Of a stretch of 17,514 nt of DNA, positions 1-10,946 are shown in pieces (position 1 is the stretch's first letter; each line of letters opens with the position of its first letter). Both the position numbers and the translations under genes were made by a program. The stretch lies in assembly GCA_023247875.1 (NCBI GenBank), contig JAHFFQ010000013.1, forward strand, positions 1 to 17,514, given 5' to 3'. The notes under the pieces were generated by a model, which was given only the letters and a program-made list of their open reading frames with translations, had not been told where the DNA came from and searched no databases. The stretch comes from Candidatus Omnitrophota bacterium (GTDB taxonomy: Bacteria; Omnitrophota; Gorgyraeia; Gygaellales; Profunditerraquicolaceae).

Positions 1-2019
1 AGAAGGTTCCATTGTATATGATGCACGGCCTTGTGTCAAGGACCTTGTTATAGTCGCGTAATTAAAAACCTCCGAAAGCGGGACATTGGCCCGGATGGTC
101 CGCAGATTCAGCCTCTGGCCGAGGGCGATGATCTTGGCGCGCCGGCTGCTTAAGTCACCGATGATCTGGCCCATGAATTCCTCGGGGACAATTACTTCAA
201 TATCCATGATCGGCTCTAATAAAACCGGGTGGGCTTTTTTCATTCCATCCTGAAAGGCAATAGAGCCGGCCATTTTAAATGCCAGCTCCGATGAATCAAC
301 CTCGTGGAATGAGCCATCCACTAAAATACAGGCTACGTCGGTAACCGGATAACCTGCCAGAACGCCGTTCTTGGCCGCCCCCATTATGCCCTGCTTTACC
401 GCCGGGATGAATTCACGCGGGATAGAGCCGCTTTTTATTTTATCTTCAAAAGTAATTCCCGTTCCGGGGGTTTCCTGCGGGCCCATCTCAATAACACAAT
501 GCCCGTATTGCCCGCGGCCTCCGGACTGTGAAATAAATTTACCCACACTGGAGACGCTCTTTTTAATTGTTTCTCTATAAGCAACCTGCGGAGCGCCGAC
601 CTGGGCCTCCACATTGAACTCGCGTAAGATCCTGTCAATGATGATCTCCAGGTGCAACTGGCCCATGCCGGCAATAAGGGTCTGGCCGGTCTCCTGGTTA
701 TAAGTGACCCTGAATGACGGATCCTCATCCTCTAATTTATGCATTGCCAGACCCAATTTTTCCTGGGCATCCTTTGACTTGGGTTCAATCGCCTGCTGGA
801 TGACCGGCTCGGGAAAGCGCATGGCTTCAATAAGGATGGGATTTTTTTCCGTGCACAGGGTGTCCCCGGTTTTCGTATCTTTTAAACCAACTGCGGCTGC
901 GATATCTCCGGTAGAAACACTCTCCACTATTTCCTGGCGGTTAGCGTGCATTTTTACAATCTTGGTGACCCGCTCTCTTTCCCTTTTGGTGGCATTATAA
1001 ATATATGTCCCTGATGCAAGTGTCCCGGAATACATCCTTATAAAATATATTTTACCGACGAAAGGATCGGTAGCTACCTTAAAACATAAAGCTGTAAAAG
1101 GTGCCTTATCATCTGCAACTACCTCCTCAAATTCCCCTGAATCAGGATTGGTGCCTTTTACCGGAGGCACATCAACGGGAGAAGGAAGATAATCTTTTAC
1201 GGCGTCTAGCACCAACTGGACCCCTTTATTTTTAAAAGCCGAGCCGCAGAGCACCGGCACAAATTTATTGGCGATCACTGTTTTGCGTATGGTATCCTTT
1301 AGCTGCTGGTTGGTTACGGCCTTGCCTTGCAGATAAATCTCCATGATCGCGTCATCCGCTTCGGCGAGTTTCTCCACCAGGATCATCCGGTATTTCTCAA
1401 AATCCGCGAGCATCTCTTCAGGCACATCTTTTGTTTCAAATTCTTTTCCTAAATCATCATCTTTGTAGAAGATGAGTTTTTTCTCAACCAGGTCCACCAG
1501 GCCTGAAAAACCCGCCTCCTTGCCGAAAGGAAGCTGGATCGCCGCGACATTGGCCCCTAATCTTTGTTTCATCTGCTCAATTACTTCAAAGAAATTCGAG
1601 CCGGTGCGGTCCATCTTATTCACAAAGGCGATGCGCGGGACATTATAGCGGTCAGCCTGGCGCCAGACGGTTTCGGACTGCGGCTCAACTCCGCCGACCC
1701 CGCAAAAAACAACCACTGCCCCGTCCAAAACCTTTAATGACCTTTCTACTTCAATGGTAAAATCCACATGGCCCGGGGTATCGATCAAATTGATGGTGAT
1801 ATCCTTCCATACGCAGGTAGTGGCGGCAGCGGTAATGGTAATGCCTCTCTCCTGCTCCTGGACCATCCAGTCCATCGTCGCCGTACCGTCATGCACCTCA
1901 CCCAGCTTGTAATTCTTTCCCGTATAGAACAGGACACGCTCGCTGGTCGTGGTCTTGCCGGCATCGATGTGCGCGATTATCCCGATATTCCTTATTTTAT
2001 CTAACGGTATTTTTCTCAC
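1..2019 (-). CDS. fusA: Elongation factor G (C-terminal end cut by window edge)
   Basis: EF-G is the GTPase that drives ribosomal translocation and, with ribosome recycling factor, ribosome splitting. 673 codons are present. The family is about 690-700 residues, so about 20 C-terminal residues lie outside the window. Visible G-domain motifs are the P-loop AHIDAGKTT (residues 16-24), the QERGITI switch region, DTPGHVDF (from residue 80) and NKMD (134-137). Near the window edge the domain V signature [15 protein letters not shown] is readable, so the gene is intact up to the cut. The start is GTG at 2019 (M-R-K-I-P-L-D-K). The frame stays open upstream only to an in-frame TAA at 2068-2070 and holds no ATG, and the next residues match the usual EF-G start. 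No good Shine-Dalgarno precedes the GTG. The 75-bp palindrome ends 11 bp upstream and may have replaced the native leader. It follows rpsG, as in the str operon. Confidence 0.97.
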   Translation of the reverse strand, partial: MRKIPLDKIRNIGIIAHIDAGKTTTSERVLFYTGKNYKLGEVHDGTATMDWMVQEQERGITITAAATTCVWKDITINLIDTPGHVDFTIEVERSLKVLDGAVVVFCGVGGVEPQSETVWRQADRYNVPRIAFVNKMDRTGSNFFEVIEQMKQRLGANVAAIQLPFGKEAGFSGLVDLVEKKLIFYKDDDLGKEFETKDVPEEMLADFEKYRMILVEKLAEADDAIMEIYLQGKAVTNQQLKDTIRKTVIANKFVPVLCGSAFKNKGVQLVLDAVKDYLPSPVDVPPVKGTNPDSGEFEEVVADDKAPFTALCFKVATDPFVGKIYFIRMYSGTLASGTYIYNATKRERERVTKIVKMHANRQEIVESVSTGDIAAAVGLKDTKTGDTLCTEKNPILIEAMRFPEPVIQQAIEPKSKDAQEKLGLAMHKLEDEDPSFRVTYNQETGQTLIAGMGQLHLEIIIDRILREFNVEAQVGAPQVAYRETIKKSVSSVGKFISQSGGRGQYGHCVIEMGPQETPGTGITFEDKIKSGSIPREFIPAVKQGIMGAAKNGVLAGYPVTDVACILVDGSFHEVDSSELAFKMAGSIAFQDGMKKAHPVLLEPIMDIEVIVPEEFMGQIIGDLSSRRAKIIALGQRLNLRTIRANVPLSEVFNYATITRSLTQGRASYTMEPS

Positions 2020-2030
2020 TCTTTTACAGT

Positions 2031-2105
2031 AGGGACGGTTCTCAAGACAAAGGAAAACTGTCCCTTTTTAGGGGACAGTTCTGCTTTGGTTTGAGAACCG
2101 TCCCT
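2031..2105. repeat. 75-bp near-perfect palindrome (REP/MITE-like) between rpsG and fusA
   Basis: The outer arms are 15-bp perfect inverted repeats, AGGGACGGTTCTCAA (2031-2045) and its complement at 2091-2105. The inner arms are AACTGTCCC (2056-2064) and GGGACAGTT (2072-2080) around a 7-nt loop. Between them, 2048-2052 pairs with 2084-2088. In all about 30 of 34 positions pair. Outer and inner arms also resemble each other (GGGACGGTTCT against GGGACAGTTCT), so the element is a nested pair of related inverted repeats, as in BIME/REP-type elements. It fills 75 of the 94 bp between rpsG and fusA. On the plus strand the hairpin is followed by GTTTTT, so it could stop antisense transcription. In the gene direction no T-tract follows. 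Mobility is inferred from form only. Confidence 0.85.
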
Positions 2106-2113
2106 GTTTTTAT

Positions 2114-2584
2114 CTACCACCTGAAGTGCGCGAAGGCCTTATTGCTCTCGGCCATCTTATGCGTGTCGTCGCGTTTCTTAATTGCCGAACCTTCGCCTTT
2201 ATAGGCCGCGATAATTTCATCGGCTAATTTCTCCTCCATGGGCTTTCCCTTCCTGTTCTGGGAAAAATCCCTGATCCAGCGCAAGGCAATGGAAGTGCCG
2301 CGCTCCTGCCTTACCTCGACAGGCACCTGGTATGTGGCCCCGCCTACCCTGCGGGGTTTGACCTCCAGGCGCGGCCGGGCGTTATCCAGGGCCTTATAGA
2401 ATACCTTTAAAATATCCTCTTCATTCAAATTTTTCTGGACGATCTCGAAGGCGCCGTAAACCATCCTCTCGGCGATGGACTTCTTGCCTTCAAGCATCAC
2501 CATGTTAATGAATTTGGCTACTATCTTACTGTTAAACTTGGGATCCGCTAAAATATTTTTTTCCTGCGCTTTTCTTCGTCTCAT
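2114..2584 (-). CDS. rpsG: 30S ribosomal protein S7
   Basis: S7 is a primary 16S rRNA-binding protein that nucleates assembly of the 30S head and lies near the E site. The product is 156 residues, the standard length. It starts [10 protein letters not shown], carries the conserved stretch KVFYKALDNARPRLEVKPRR around residue 60-79, the GGATYQVPVEV motif just after it, and ends in the typical basic tail KRDDTHKMAESNKAFAHFRW. The ATG overlaps the rpsL stop by one base (TAATG), so its translation is probably coupled to S12. It is followed by the palindrome and fusA. In E. coli S7 represses the str operon through the rpsL-rpsG spacer. Here that spacer does not exist, so any such control would have to use another site. 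Confidence 0.98.
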   Translation of the reverse strand: MRRRKAQEKNILADPKFNSKIVAKFINMVMLEGKKSIAERMVYGAFEIVQKNLNEEDILKVFYKALDNARPRLEVKPRRVGGATYQVPVEVRQERGTSIALRWIRDFSQNRKGKPMEEKLADEIIAAYKGEGSAIKKRDDTHKMAESNKAFAHFRW

Positions 2585-2964
2585 TATTTCCCTTCCTTCG
2601 GCCTCTTGGCCCCGTATTTTGAGCGCGACCTTCTGCGAGCGTTGACCCCGGAGGCATCCAATGTGCCTCTGACAATATGGTAGCGCACCCCGGGAAGATC
2701 CTTTACCCTGCCGCCCCTGACCAGGACAATAGAATGCTCCTGCAGGTTATGCCCTTCTCCGGGAATGTAAGCCGTGACCTCTATGCCCGTGGTAAGCCTG
2801 ACCCTGGCGATCTTTCTTAAGGCGGAGTTGGGTTTCTTAGGCGTCATGGTGCGCACCTGAAGGCAGACACCCCTTCTCTGGGGTGAGGCCTTTAAAGCCG
2901 GTGATTTACTCTTCTTCTTTTTGGAAACTCTTCCATGTCTAATGAGTTGGGCGATTGTCGGCAT
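2584..2964 (-). CDS. rpsL: 30S ribosomal protein S12
   Basis: S12 sits at the decoding centre and influences accuracy. The product is 126 residues, close to the family norm of about 124. The two streptomycin-related loops are both wild type in form: [11 protein letters not shown] (Lys43 and Lys44) and [12 protein letters not shown] (Lys88, with Asp89 the position methylthiolated by RimO in E. coli). It starts [12 protein letters not shown], which is canonical. AAAGGA about 8 nt before the ATG lies within the rpoC 3' end; rpoC stops 4 bp before the rpsL start. The rpoC-rpsL junction means the RNA polymerase and str operons are joined here without a separate promoter visible between them. Confidence 0.98.
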   Translation of the reverse strand: MPTIAQLIRHGRVSKKKKSKSPALKASPQRRGVCLQVRTMTPKKPNSALRKIARVRLTTGIEVTAYIPGEGHNLQEHSIVLVRGGRVKDLPGVRYHIVRGTLDASGVNARRRSRSKYGAKRPKEGK

Positions 2965-2968
2965 ATAA

Positions 2969-5900
2969 TTATTCCTTTACGCTTTCTTTTTGAACTTCTA
3001 ATTTTTCTTCTAAGCCCTTTATGGCTCCAGTTTTGACTACTTCAATATCGCGGTGCGACCTGAATCCGGTTCCCGCCGGGATCAGATGGCCCACGATGAC
3101 ATTTTCCTTTAACCCGAATAGTTCATCGCGCTTGCCGGAGGTTGCGGCTTCGGTCAGAACGCGGGTGGTCTCCTGGAAACTGGCCGCGGAGATAAAACTC
3201 TCCGTGGTCAGGGAGGCCTTGGTAATACCTAAAAGCAAAGGCGTTGCCTGGGCAGGCTTGCCGCCTTTTTTGATCACCCGGGTATTTTCCTTCTGGAAGA
3301 CCCACTTATCCACCTGCTGGGTAGCCAGGAACTCCGTGTCGCCCGGATCCTCGATCCTTACTTTTTTGAGCATCTGGCGGATGATCAACTCAATATGTTT
3401 ATCATTGATGCGCACACCCTGCAGGCGGTAGACCTCCTGCACTTCATTGACCAGGTACTCCTGTAAAACCTTATCCCCGCAGACGCGCAAAATATCCTGC
3501 AAAACCACCGGGCCGTCGGTAAGCTGCTGTCCGGCGGTAACTTTATCCCCTTTATAAACATTAGGATGCTTGCCGTGCGGAATAACATACTCCCTGGCCA
3601 TGCCGGTAGTGGATTTAACGATAATTACCCTCTGGTTTTTCTTGGTCTCGCCAAACTCCACGAATCCGTCTATTTCGCTGATCACCGCCGGATCCTTCGG
3701 CCGCCTGGCTTCAAAAAGCTCGGCTACTCGCGGAAGGCCCCCGGTGATATCGCGGGTTTTAACCACTGTGCGCGGGATCTTGGCCAGGAGATCGCCTCCT
3801 CCTACCTTTTCCCCGTCCCTGACGATAATGTGCGCTCCGATAGGTATGGGATAAATCCCCAGGACTTCTTTCTTATCATCTAAAATAACCACCTGCGGAT
3901 GATACTCCGGTTTATGCTCAACGACTACGCGCTCAGCTAACTTGGTGACCGGGTTGATCTCTTCGCGCATAGTAATATTTTCACGCAGGTCCTCAAAACG
4001 CACTCCTCCGCCGACTTCGGTAAGCACGGGGATCGTATAGGGATCCCAGCGCACAAAGGATATCCCCTTGTTCACCTCTTCGCCGTCAGGAATACTGATG
4101 AAGGCGCCCTGCGGAACAGGGTAGCGTTCAAGCTCGCGGCCCTGGGCGTCATTGACGCTGATAGCGCCGTTACGGTTCAAAACAACATTCTCTTTATTTT
4201 TGAGGGTAACCCTCAGGTTATGATATTTGACCAGCCCCTTATTCTTGGATTTGATAAAAGATTGTTCGATGGTCCTGGAGGCGGTACCGCCGATATGGAA
4301 GGTCCTCATGGTCAGCTGCGTGCCGGGCTCCCCGATACTCTGGGCAGCTATAACCCCCACTGCTTCTCCCAATTCCACCAACCTTCCGCTTGAGAGGTTG
4401 CGGCCGTAACACCTGGTGCATACGCCTCTGCCTGATTCACAGGTCAGCACACTGCGGATACGGATCTTCTCAATGCCCAGCTTTTCGATCTGATCGGCCT
4501 TTTCTTCGGTGATCTCCGAAGCCTGCTGGACAATTACCTCGTCGGTAATAATATCCACCACATTATCCAAAGCCACCCTGCCGATGATCCGGTCCTTAAG
4601 GCTGACCACCTCCTCATCCCCTTCGATGATCGCCGAAACCGTGATACCGTTTAAGGTTCCGCAGTCATCTTCGCAGGCGATTACCTCCTGGGCAACATCA
4701 ACCAGCCTGCGGGTCAGGTAACCGGCGTCTGCGGTCTTGAGCGCTGTATCTGCCAAACCTTTACGCGCGCCGTGAGTGGAAATAAAATATTCCAAAACAT
4801 TCAACCCCTCGCGGAAATTAGCGGTGATCGGATTCTCAATAATTTCACCGCTGGGCTTGGCCATCAGCCCGCGCATACCGGCCAGCTGCCTGACCTGTAA
4901 ACGGGAGCCGCGCGCACCCGAATCAGCCATCATAAATATTGGATTAAAGGAATCCATTCCTTTGAATAAAAGGTCGGATATCCTGTCGGTGGCGTGCGTC
5001 CAGATATCGATAACTTTGGATTTGCGTTCGCTGTCGGTAATAATACCTTTGCGGTACTGGTCCTCAACCTTGGCCACCTCTTCTTTGGATTCTTTCAGCA
5101 CCTGCGGCTTATCAAGCGGGACAGTCATATCATCTATGCCGATGGAGATGCCTCCCCTGGTCCCCATTTCAAAACCTAAGCGCTTGATATCATCAAGCAG
5201 CTTGATGGTCGCCGAGTGCCCGAACCTCTTGTACACGCTTACTACTATATCATTTACCCTGCTTTTATTTAATTCCCGGTTGACAAACCCGAATTCAGGA
5301 GGAAGAATCTGGTTAAATAATACCCGGCCGACAGTGGTGGCAAGCAACTGTTTTCCGGGGAGAACCATCTTCTGGTCAAAATCATAAACGCCATCAACGC
5401 GGATCTTGATCTTGGCATGCAGCTCCACGCCCTTATCTTCATAAGCTGTGAGGACTTCATCGAAGCCTGAAAAACTCTTGCCCTCCCCTAAGGCGCCGGC
5501 CTTCTCCTTGCTAAGATAAGAAACACCGAGGACAATATCCTGCGTAGGAGAAATTACCGGCCTGCCGTCAGCTGGAGAAAACACATTATTTATGGCCAGC
5601 ATCAATACCTTGGCCTCTAACTGGGATTCCAATGATAAAGGGACGTGCACAGCCATCTGGTCTCCGTCAAAGTCGGCGTTAAAAGCGGTACAGACCAACG
5701 GATGGATCTTTATGGATTTTCCTTCGATTAATAACGGCTGAAATGCCTGAATACCCAGGCGGTGCAGGGTGGGGGCGCGATTAAGCATTACCGGATGGTC
5801 CTTGATCACTTCATCCAGGATATCCCAGACTTCGATCTTGCCTCTCTCAACCATCCTGCGGGCGCCTTTGATCGTATGCACAAAACCCTTTTCTCTTAAT

Positions 5901-7021
5901 TTTTTAATGATGAAGGGCTCAAATAATTCCAGGGCCATCTGCTTAGGCAGGCCGCATTCGTGGAGCTTTAACTCCGGGCCTACCACGATAACGGAACGTC
6001 CCGAATAATCCACGCGCTTACCAAGAAGGTTCTGGCGGAATCTGCCCTGTTTTCCTTTAAGCATATCGGAGAGGGATTTTAACGGACGGTTATTGGCGCC
6101 GTTTACCGGCTTGCCGTGGCGGCCGTTATCCAGGAGAGCATCCACCGCCTCCTGAAGCATGCGTTTTTCATTGCGGATAATGATCTCCGGGGCAGAAAGG
6201 TCCATCAGTTTCTTCAGGCGGTTATTCCGGTTGATCACCCGGCGGTATAAGTCATTAAGGTCGCTGGTGGCAAATCTCCCGCCATCCAGGGGAACCAATG
6301 GCCGCAGGTCAGGGGGAATTACCGGTAAGGCCTCCAGGATCATCCATTCCGGCTTGTTTCCGCTCTTCTTAAAATCCTCCACGATCTTCAGGTTCTTGAT
6401 CGCTTTACGGTTATTTAAAACATCTTTGGATTTTTCCAGGTCCTTCCTGAATTTACGGCAGACGACATCCAGGTCAAGCTCCTTTAAAAGGTCCCGGATC
6501 GCTTCAGCGCCGATCTTGGCTTTAAAGCTTGCCCCGTATTTGCTCACTGCCTCCTGGTACTGTTCATCGGTAAGCAGCTCCTTCTTCTTTAAAGGAGCAG
6601 AGCCCGGGTCAACAACGACATACTCCTCGTAATAAATTATCCTCTCTAAATCCCTTAAGCCGATATCCAAAAGCGCGCTCATCCGTGAGGGCACTGCCTT
6701 AAAGAACCAGATATGCGTAACCGGGGTAGCCAGGTCAATAATGCCCATGCGCTCCCGCCTTACGCTTGAACGGTCAACGGTCACCCCGCAGCGGTCGCAG
6801 GTGATCCCCTTGAACTTTATACCTTTATATTTACCGCAGTTACACTCCCAGTCGCGGACCGGCCCAAATATCTTCTCGCAGAAGAGCCCATCTTTTTCCG
6901 GCTTCAATGTGCGGTAATTAATGGTTTCGGCTTTTTTCACCTCGCCCTTAGACCAGGATTTAATTACCTGGGGGCTGGCGATCTTTATTGAAATACTGTC
7001 AAATGAGACGATCTCTTCCAT
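2969..7021 (-). CDS. rpoC: DNA-directed RNA polymerase subunit beta-prime
   Basis: Beta-prime is the largest subunit of RNA polymerase and holds the catalytic Mg2+. The product is 1350 residues. Seen in order: first zinc site Cys60, Cys62, Cys75, Cys78; the rudder/lid region; the active-site loop NADFDGDQM (448-456) with its three aspartates; the bridge-helix and trigger-loop region starting MADSGARGS (698) and running through the [11 protein letters not shown] and [10 protein letters not shown] motifs; and the second zinc site Cys787, Cys861, Cys868, Cys871, with spacing as in E. coli. The C-terminal part holds the expected [15 protein letters not shown] and [12 protein letters not shown] motifs. 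Its ATG overlaps the rpoB stop by one base (TAATG), so translation of the two large subunits is probably coupled. No frameshift or missing catalytic residue was seen. Confidence 0.99.
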   Translation of the reverse strand: MEEIVSFDSISIKIASPQVIKSWSKGEVKKAETINYRTLKPEKDGLFCEKIFGPVRDWECNCGKYKGIKFKGITCDRCGVTVDRSSVRRERMGIIDLATPVTHIWFFKAVPSRMSALLDIGLRDLERIIYYEEYVVVDPGSAPLKKKELLTDEQYQEAVSKYGASFKAKIGAEAIRDLLKELDLDVVCRKFRKDLEKSKDVLNNRKAIKNLKIVEDFKKSGNKPEWMILEALPVIPPDLRPLVPLDGGRFATSDLNDLYRRVINRNNRLKKLMDLSAPEIIIRNEKRMLQEAVDALLDNGRHGKPVNGANNRPLKSLSDMLKGKQGRFRQNLLGKRVDYSGRSVIVVGPELKLHECGLPKQMALELFEPFIIKKLREKGFVHTIKGARRMVERGKIEVWDILDEVIKDHPVMLNRAPTLHRLGIQAFQPLLIEGKSIKIHPLVCTAFNADFDGDQMAVHVPLSLESQLEAKVLMLAINNVFSPADGRPVISPTQDIVLGVSYLSKEKAGALGEGKSFSGFDEVLTAYEDKGVELHAKIKIRVDGVYDFDQKMVLPGKQLLATTVGRVLFNQILPPEFGFVNRELNKSRVNDIVVSVYKRFGHSATIKLLDDIKRLGFEMGTRGGISIGIDDMTVPLDKPQVLKESKEEVAKVEDQYRKGIITDSERKSKVIDIWTHATDRISDLLFKGMDSFNPIFMMADSGARGSRLQVRQLAGMRGLMAKPSGEIIENPITANFREGLNVLEYFISTHGARKGLADTALKTADAGYLTRRLVDVAQEVIACEDDCGTLNGITVSAIIEGDEEVVSLKDRIIGRVALDNVVDIITDEVIVQQASEITEEKADQIEKLGIEKIRIRSVLTCESGRGVCTRCYGRNLSSGRLVELGEAVGVIAAQSIGEPGTQLTMRTFHIGGTASRTIEQSFIKSKNKGLVKYHNLRVTLKNKENVVLNRNGAISVNDAQGRELERYPVPQGAFISIPDGEEVNKGISFVRWDPYTIPVLTEVGGGVRFEDLRENITMREEINPVTKLAERVVVEHKPEYHPQVVILDDKKEVLGIYPIPIGAHIIVRDGEKVGGGDLLAKIPRTVVKTRDITGGLPRVAELFEARRPKDPAVISEIDGFVEFGETKKNQRVIIVKSTTGMAREYVIPHGKHPNVYKGDKVTAGQQLTDGPVVLQDILRVCGDKVLQEYLVNEVQEVYRLQGVRINDKHIELIIRQMLKKVRIEDPGDTEFLATQQVDKWVFQKENTRVIKKGGKPAQATPLLLGITKASLTTESFISAASFQETTRVLTEAATSGKRDELFGLKENVIVGHLIPAGTGFRSHRDIEVVKTGAIKGLEEKLEVQKESVKE

Positions 7022-10000
7022 TATTTGCCCTTTTCTGTCCTGATATCAAGGCCTAAGCCTTGGAGTTCTTTGATTAATACATTAAATGACTCCGGGGTCC
7101 CGTGAGTCAGGCGCTGCTCCCCTTTGACGATCGCTTCGTAAATACGCGTCCTTCCGTTTACGTCGTCGCTCTTTACGGTGAGCATCTCCTGCAAAGTAAA
7201 TGCCGCCCCATATGCCTCAAGCGCCCAAACCTCCATCTCTCCTAACCTCTGGCCGCCGAATTGCGCTTTGCCGCCCAGGGGCTGCTGCGTAACCAGGGAG
7301 TACGGGCCGATAGAGCGGGCGTGGATCTTTTCATCAACCAGATGGATCAACTTCAAAATGTACATATATCCGACGGTAACCTCCTGGTCAAAGGGCTCGC
7401 CGGTATAACCGTCATAAAGAGTGATCTTGCCATCCTCGGGAAGCCCTGCTTTCTTAAGCAGCTCCTTGATCTCACCCTCTTTAGCTCCGTCAAAAACAGG
7501 ACAGCTCACATTTAAACCCAAAACTTTAGCTGCCCAGCCTAAATGGCATTCCAGGATCTGGCCTACATTCATACGCGAAGGCACGCCCAGCGGATTCAAA
7601 ACCACATCTACCGGAGTACCGTCGGGCATATAAGGCATATTTTCTTCCGGTATGATCCTGGAAACCACACCCTTGTTCCCGTGCCTTCCGGCAAGCTTAT
7701 CCCCTTCGGAAAGTTTGCGTTTGGTGGCTATATAGACTACTACCCTTTTCAGGATGCCTGCCGGTAATTCATCACCGCGGCGGACCTTCTCGATCTCCTG
7801 CTCCTCTTCAGCCAATAACTCCTGCATCTGCTCATCAAAAGATGCGGCCAGGATCTTGGCTTCCTCATTATCGCTGAGATCGAACTTCTCCACCTTTTTC
7901 TTATCTATTCCTAACGCTTGAGCTAAACGCGCGGTCTTCTCAGTCTGCAGGAACTCGATCTCTTGCTTATAATAGGCCTTGAGCTCCCTGATCTTGGCTA
8001 ATTCCTTGGTTTTCTCTTCCTTTGATTTTCTGCCGCGGTCCTTACGCTGAAATACATGCACGTCAATGACCACCCCTTCAACCCCCGGAGACACGATCAA
8101 TGAAGTATCCCGCACATCCCCGGCCTTCTCCCCGAAAATCGCCCGTAACAACCTTTCTTCGGGGCTGGGCTCGGAATCGGTCTTGGGGGTGATCTTGCCT
8201 ACCAAAATATCCCCGGCGCTCACCTCAGCTCCGATGCGGATGATCCCGGTCTCATCCAGGTTTCTTAACGCTTCCTCGCTGACATTGGGAATATCGCGGG
8301 TGATCTCTTCATTGCCCAGCCTGGTTTCGGCGGCTTCGATCTCAAACTCTTCTATATGGATAGAGGTAAAGGTGTCGTTTTTGATCAACCTCTCGCTGAT
8401 CAGAATAGCGTCTTCAAAGTTATACCCTCTCCACGGCATAAAAGCCACCAGCACATTCTTGCCTAAAGCCAGCTCCCCTTCTTTGGTCGCGATCCCGTCG
8501 CCGATAGCCTGCCCCGGCTCTACACGGTCACCCAATTCTACCAAGGGCCTCTGGTTCAGGGAGGTGTCGGCATTGGTGCGCAGGAATTTCTTCAGGTGGT
8601 AGATCTTTTTTCCTATGGTGATCGATGAAGCATCCACGCTGGTTACTTTACCGGAGTCGCGGGCAATAACCACTGTGCCCGAATCCTGGGCGACCTTGGC
8701 TTCCATCTCAGTGCCGACTAAAGGCGACTCGGTGATCATCAGCGGCACAGCCTGTCTTTGCATATTTGAACCCATCAAAGCGCGGTTGGCATCATCATGC
8801 TCCAGGAAAGGGATCAATGAGGCGGCGACAGAAACCAACTGCTTGGCGGAAACATCCATATACTGCACATCTTTGGCCGGGACCTTCGGGAAATCATCTT
8901 TATAGCGGCAGGTAACAAACTTATCGACAAAACGCCCATCGCTGTCCAAAGGGACATCTGCCTGGGCAATAGTTTTATCCTCTTCGATATCCGCGGTAAG
9001 GTAGTCTATCTTCCTGGTCAGGCGGCCATCTTCAACCTTGCGGTAAGGAGTCTCGATCAAACCTAAAGCGTTAATCCGCGCGAAACAACTTAAAGAAGCG
9101 ATCAACCCGATATTCGGGCCTTCGGGGGTCTCGATAGGGCAGACGCGGCCGTAATGCGAAGGGTGGATATCCCTTACTTCAAAACCCGCCCTCTCGCGCG
9201 ATAAACCTCCGGGGCCAAGAGCGCTCAACCTTCTCTTATGCGTCATCTCAGCCAAAGGATTGATCTGGTCCATGAACTGGGACAACTGGCTGCGGCCGAA
9301 GAAATCCCGGATCTGGTTGCTTAAAAGCTTTGAATTGATCAGGTAATGGACGTTAAGATTATCAAACTCCCCTAAGATGCTTAATCGCTCCCTTATCGAA
9401 CGCTCCACGCGGGATAACCCGATGCGCACCTGGTTCTGCACCAGCTCCCCTACGCTTTTCACCCGGCGGTTACCCAAATGGTCTATATCGTCGATCTTGC
9501 CGGTGCCGGCGTTCAATTTGATCAGGTATTCGATCACCTTAATTACGGTGTCGGAATCAAGTATCCTTTTTTCCAGGGATACATCCATTCCTAATTTACG
9601 GTTCAGGATAAAACGCCCCGCGCGCTCTAAGTCATAACGGGCCGGATCAAAGAATAACCTGTAAAAGAGGCCTTCGGCAGCCTCTTTGGTTACCGGTTCG
9701 GTCGGCCGCATCTTGCGGTAAAAATCAAGATAGGCCTCTTCTTTGTTTTTGGTGTAATCTTTCTTTAAAGTATTGATGATCTCGGGATGCTCCTTGCCGA
9801 AAGCGGCAAAGATGGATGAGTCCTCGGAAAAACCCAGGATCCTTAAGATCTGCGTCGCGGGGAAATTCCTGCGGCGGTCAACATAGGCGGTGATCGTCTC
9901 GGTGAGGTCGTATTTAAACTCAAGCCAGGCCCCGCGGTAAGGGATGATCCTTCCGTAAAATATTTTCTTGCCCGTGGGATGCAATTCCTCTTCAAAGGAA

Positions 10001-10425
10001 ACACCCGGTGAACGCTGCAACTGGCTGACCACTACCCGCTCATCTCCGTTAATGATGAATGTTCCGGTTTCGGTCATTAAAGGGATCTCGCCGAAATAGG
10101 CATCCTGCTCTTTTGTCTCACGGGGAGTAGTTAAGCGGAATTTTACTTTTAGCGGAGCGGCATAGCTTAATGAGCGGTTCTTGGATTCAGCCATAGTGTA
10201 TTTAGGCTTACCCAGAGAATAACTGATGAATTCCAGCTTGATCAGGCGGTCCGGGCTTTCAACGGGAAAAATCTCCCCGAAAACCTCCTGTAAGCCCTGG
10301 TTTTTCCTCTCATTTGCCGGAACATCTATCTGCAAAAATCCTCGGTAGGTTTCCAGCTGCACATCCAACAGATTAGGTAAATCGTAAACTTCTTTTAACT
10401 TGGCAAAACTTTTTCTCTTTATCAT
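7021..10425 (-). CDS. rpoB: DNA-directed RNA polymerase subunit beta
   Basis: Beta forms one pincer of RNA polymerase and much of the active-site wall. The product is 1134 residues, shorter than the 1342 of E. coli, so it lacks large lineage-specific insertions. Seen in order: the N-terminal protrusion and lobe; the rifampicin region around residues 378-401 ([20 protein letters not shown]); [29 protein letters not shown] from Trp665; [12 protein letters not shown] (908-919); and the C-terminal clamp-connecting motif [20 protein letters not shown]. It ends in [10 protein letters not shown]. The ATG at 10425 (M-I-K-R-K) begins the usual N-terminal sequence. No clear Shine-Dalgarno is visible within 15 nt upstream. 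It lies after the 10-bp-repeat spacer and overlaps rpoC by one base. Confidence 0.99.
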   Translation of the reverse strand: MIKRKSFAKLKEVYDLPNLLDVQLETYRGFLQIDVPANERKNQGLQEVFGEIFPVESPDRLIKLEFISYSLGKPKYTMAESKNRSLSYAAPLKVKFRLTTPRETKEQDAYFGEIPLMTETGTFIINGDERVVVSQLQRSPGVSFEEELHPTGKKIFYGRIIPYRGAWLEFKYDLTETITAYVDRRRNFPATQILRILGFSEDSSIFAAFGKEHPEIINTLKKDYTKNKEEAYLDFYRKMRPTEPVTKEAAEGLFYRLFFDPARYDLERAGRFILNRKLGMDVSLEKRILDSDTVIKVIEYLIKLNAGTGKIDDIDHLGNRRVKSVGELVQNQVRIGLSRVERSIRERLSILGEFDNLNVHYLINSKLLSNQIRDFFGRSQLSQFMDQINPLAEMTHKRRLSALGPGGLSRERAGFEVRDIHPSHYGRVCPIETPEGPNIGLIASLSCFARINALGLIETPYRKVEDGRLTRKIDYLTADIEEDKTIAQADVPLDSDGRFVDKFVTCRYKDDFPKVPAKDVQYMDVSAKQLVSVAASLIPFLEHDDANRALMGSNMQRQAVPLMITESPLVGTEMEAKVAQDSGTVVIARDSGKVTSVDASSITIGKKIYHLKKFLRTNADTSLNQRPLVELGDRVEPGQAIGDGIATKEGELALGKNVLVAFMPWRGYNFEDAILISERLIKNDTFTSIHIEEFEIEAAETRLGNEEITRDIPNVSEEALRNLDETGIIRIGAEVSAGDILVGKITPKTDSEPSPEERLLRAIFGEKAGDVRDTSLIVSPGVEGVVIDVHVFQRKDRGRKSKEEKTKELAKIRELKAYYKQEIEFLQTEKTARLAQALGIDKKKVEKFDLSDNEEAKILAASFDEQMQELLAEEEQEIEKVRRGDELPAGILKRVVVYIATKRKLSEGDKLAGRHGNKGVVSRIIPEENMPYMPDGTPVDVVLNPLGVPSRMNVGQILECHLGWAAKVLGLNVSCPVFDGAKEGEIKELLKKAGLPEDGKITLYDGYTGEPFDQEVTVGYMYILKLIHLVDEKIHARSIGPYSLVTQQPLGGKAQFGGQRLGEMEVWALEAYGAAFTLQEMLTVKSDDVNGRTRIYEAIVKGEQRLTHGTPESFNVLIKELQGLGLDIRTEKGK

Positions 10426-10440
10426 AATATTGAGGTTATC

Positions 10441-10560
10441 TAGCCTTAGTTAACTTACTCAGACTTACTCTAGTTTACTCTTAATTACCTTGAATATCTT
10501 AGATTTACTTACTTAGAATTAAATAGAATTACTCAAACTTACTTATACTTACTTTAATTC
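10441..10560 (-). repeat. Degenerate 10-bp-period array filling the rplL-rpoB spacer
   Basis: On the minus strand the sequence from the rplL stop codon towards rpoB reads as about 10 to 12 units of 10 bp with a loose consensus RAGTAAGTNT. Clear units are AAGTATAAGT, AAGTTTGAGT, GAGTAAACTA, GAGTAAGTCT and GAGTAAGTTA, separated by weaker ones (AATTCTATTT, AAGATATTCA). The AGTAA core recurs about eight times. The array begins inside the rplL stop (AAG TAA G) and ends about 15 bp before the rpoB ATG. It is AT-rich, full of TAA stops, and contains no convincing hairpin or terminator. In E. coli the equivalent spacer holds an attenuator and an RNase III site; neither is seen here. Confidence 0.7.
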
Positions 10561-10935
10561 TACAGTGGCTCCGGCTGTTTCCAGCTTCTTTTTAATCTCG
10601 GCAGCCTCTTCTTTGGTAGCGCCTTCTTTGATCGTCTTAGGCGCGGCATCCACTAAATCCTTGGCTTCTTTCAAGCCCAGATTAGTGATGGTGCGTACCT
10701 CTTTGATCACCGCAATCTTATTAGCGCCGCAGCTGGCCAGCACTACGTTAAATGTGCTCTTCTCTTCGGCAGCAGGAGCGGCACCGGCAGCAGCACCAGC
10801 GGGGGCGGCAGCCATCATCGGCATATTCGCGCTTACGCCGAATTTTTCCTCCAAAGCTTTAACCAGATCAGAGAGCTCCAGAACACTCATCGTCTCTATC
10901 GACTTGATCATCTCCTCTAATTTTGCAGTTGCCAT
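10549..10935 (-). CDS. rplL: 50S ribosomal protein L7/L12
   Basis: L7/L12 is the multi-copy stalk protein that recruits and activates the translation GTPases. The start is ATG at 10935, giving 128 residues (M-A-T-A-K-L-E-E). A longer open frame runs upstream to 10992, but it only overlaps the rplJ 3' end. The chosen ATG is preceded by AAAGGAGGG, the strongest ribosome-binding site in this cluster, at the right spacing. The N-terminal dimer and L10-binding domain is about residues 1-36, an Ala/Pro/Gly-rich hinge is about 37-57, and the C-terminal factor-binding domain is 58-128, with the conserved [20 protein letters not shown] segment. The strong ribosome-binding site fits the need for several L12 copies per ribosome; this is inference. 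rplJ ends 11 bp before the start, with its stop next to the Shine-Dalgarno. Confidence 0.97.
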   Translation of the reverse strand: MATAKLEEMIKSIETMSVLELSDLVKALEEKFGVSANMPMMAAAPAGAAAGAAPAAEEKSTFNVVLASCGANKIAVIKEVRTITNLGLKEAKDLVDAAPKTIKEGATKEEAAEIKKKLETAGATVELK

Positions 10936-10946
10936 GACTCCCTCCT

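Noticed and set aside
8066..8602. A 178-codon open frame on the plus strand inside rpoB, and several similar ones over rpoC (for example 4776-5387).
   Set aside because: They are antisense shadows of the highly conserved rpoB and rpoC frames, with no recognisable domains.
10441..10560. The 10-bp array as a CRISPR or as a replication iteron set.
   Set aside because: Units are too short and degenerate for CRISPR and have no spacers. There is no replication gene nearby, and the location inside an operon argues against an origin.
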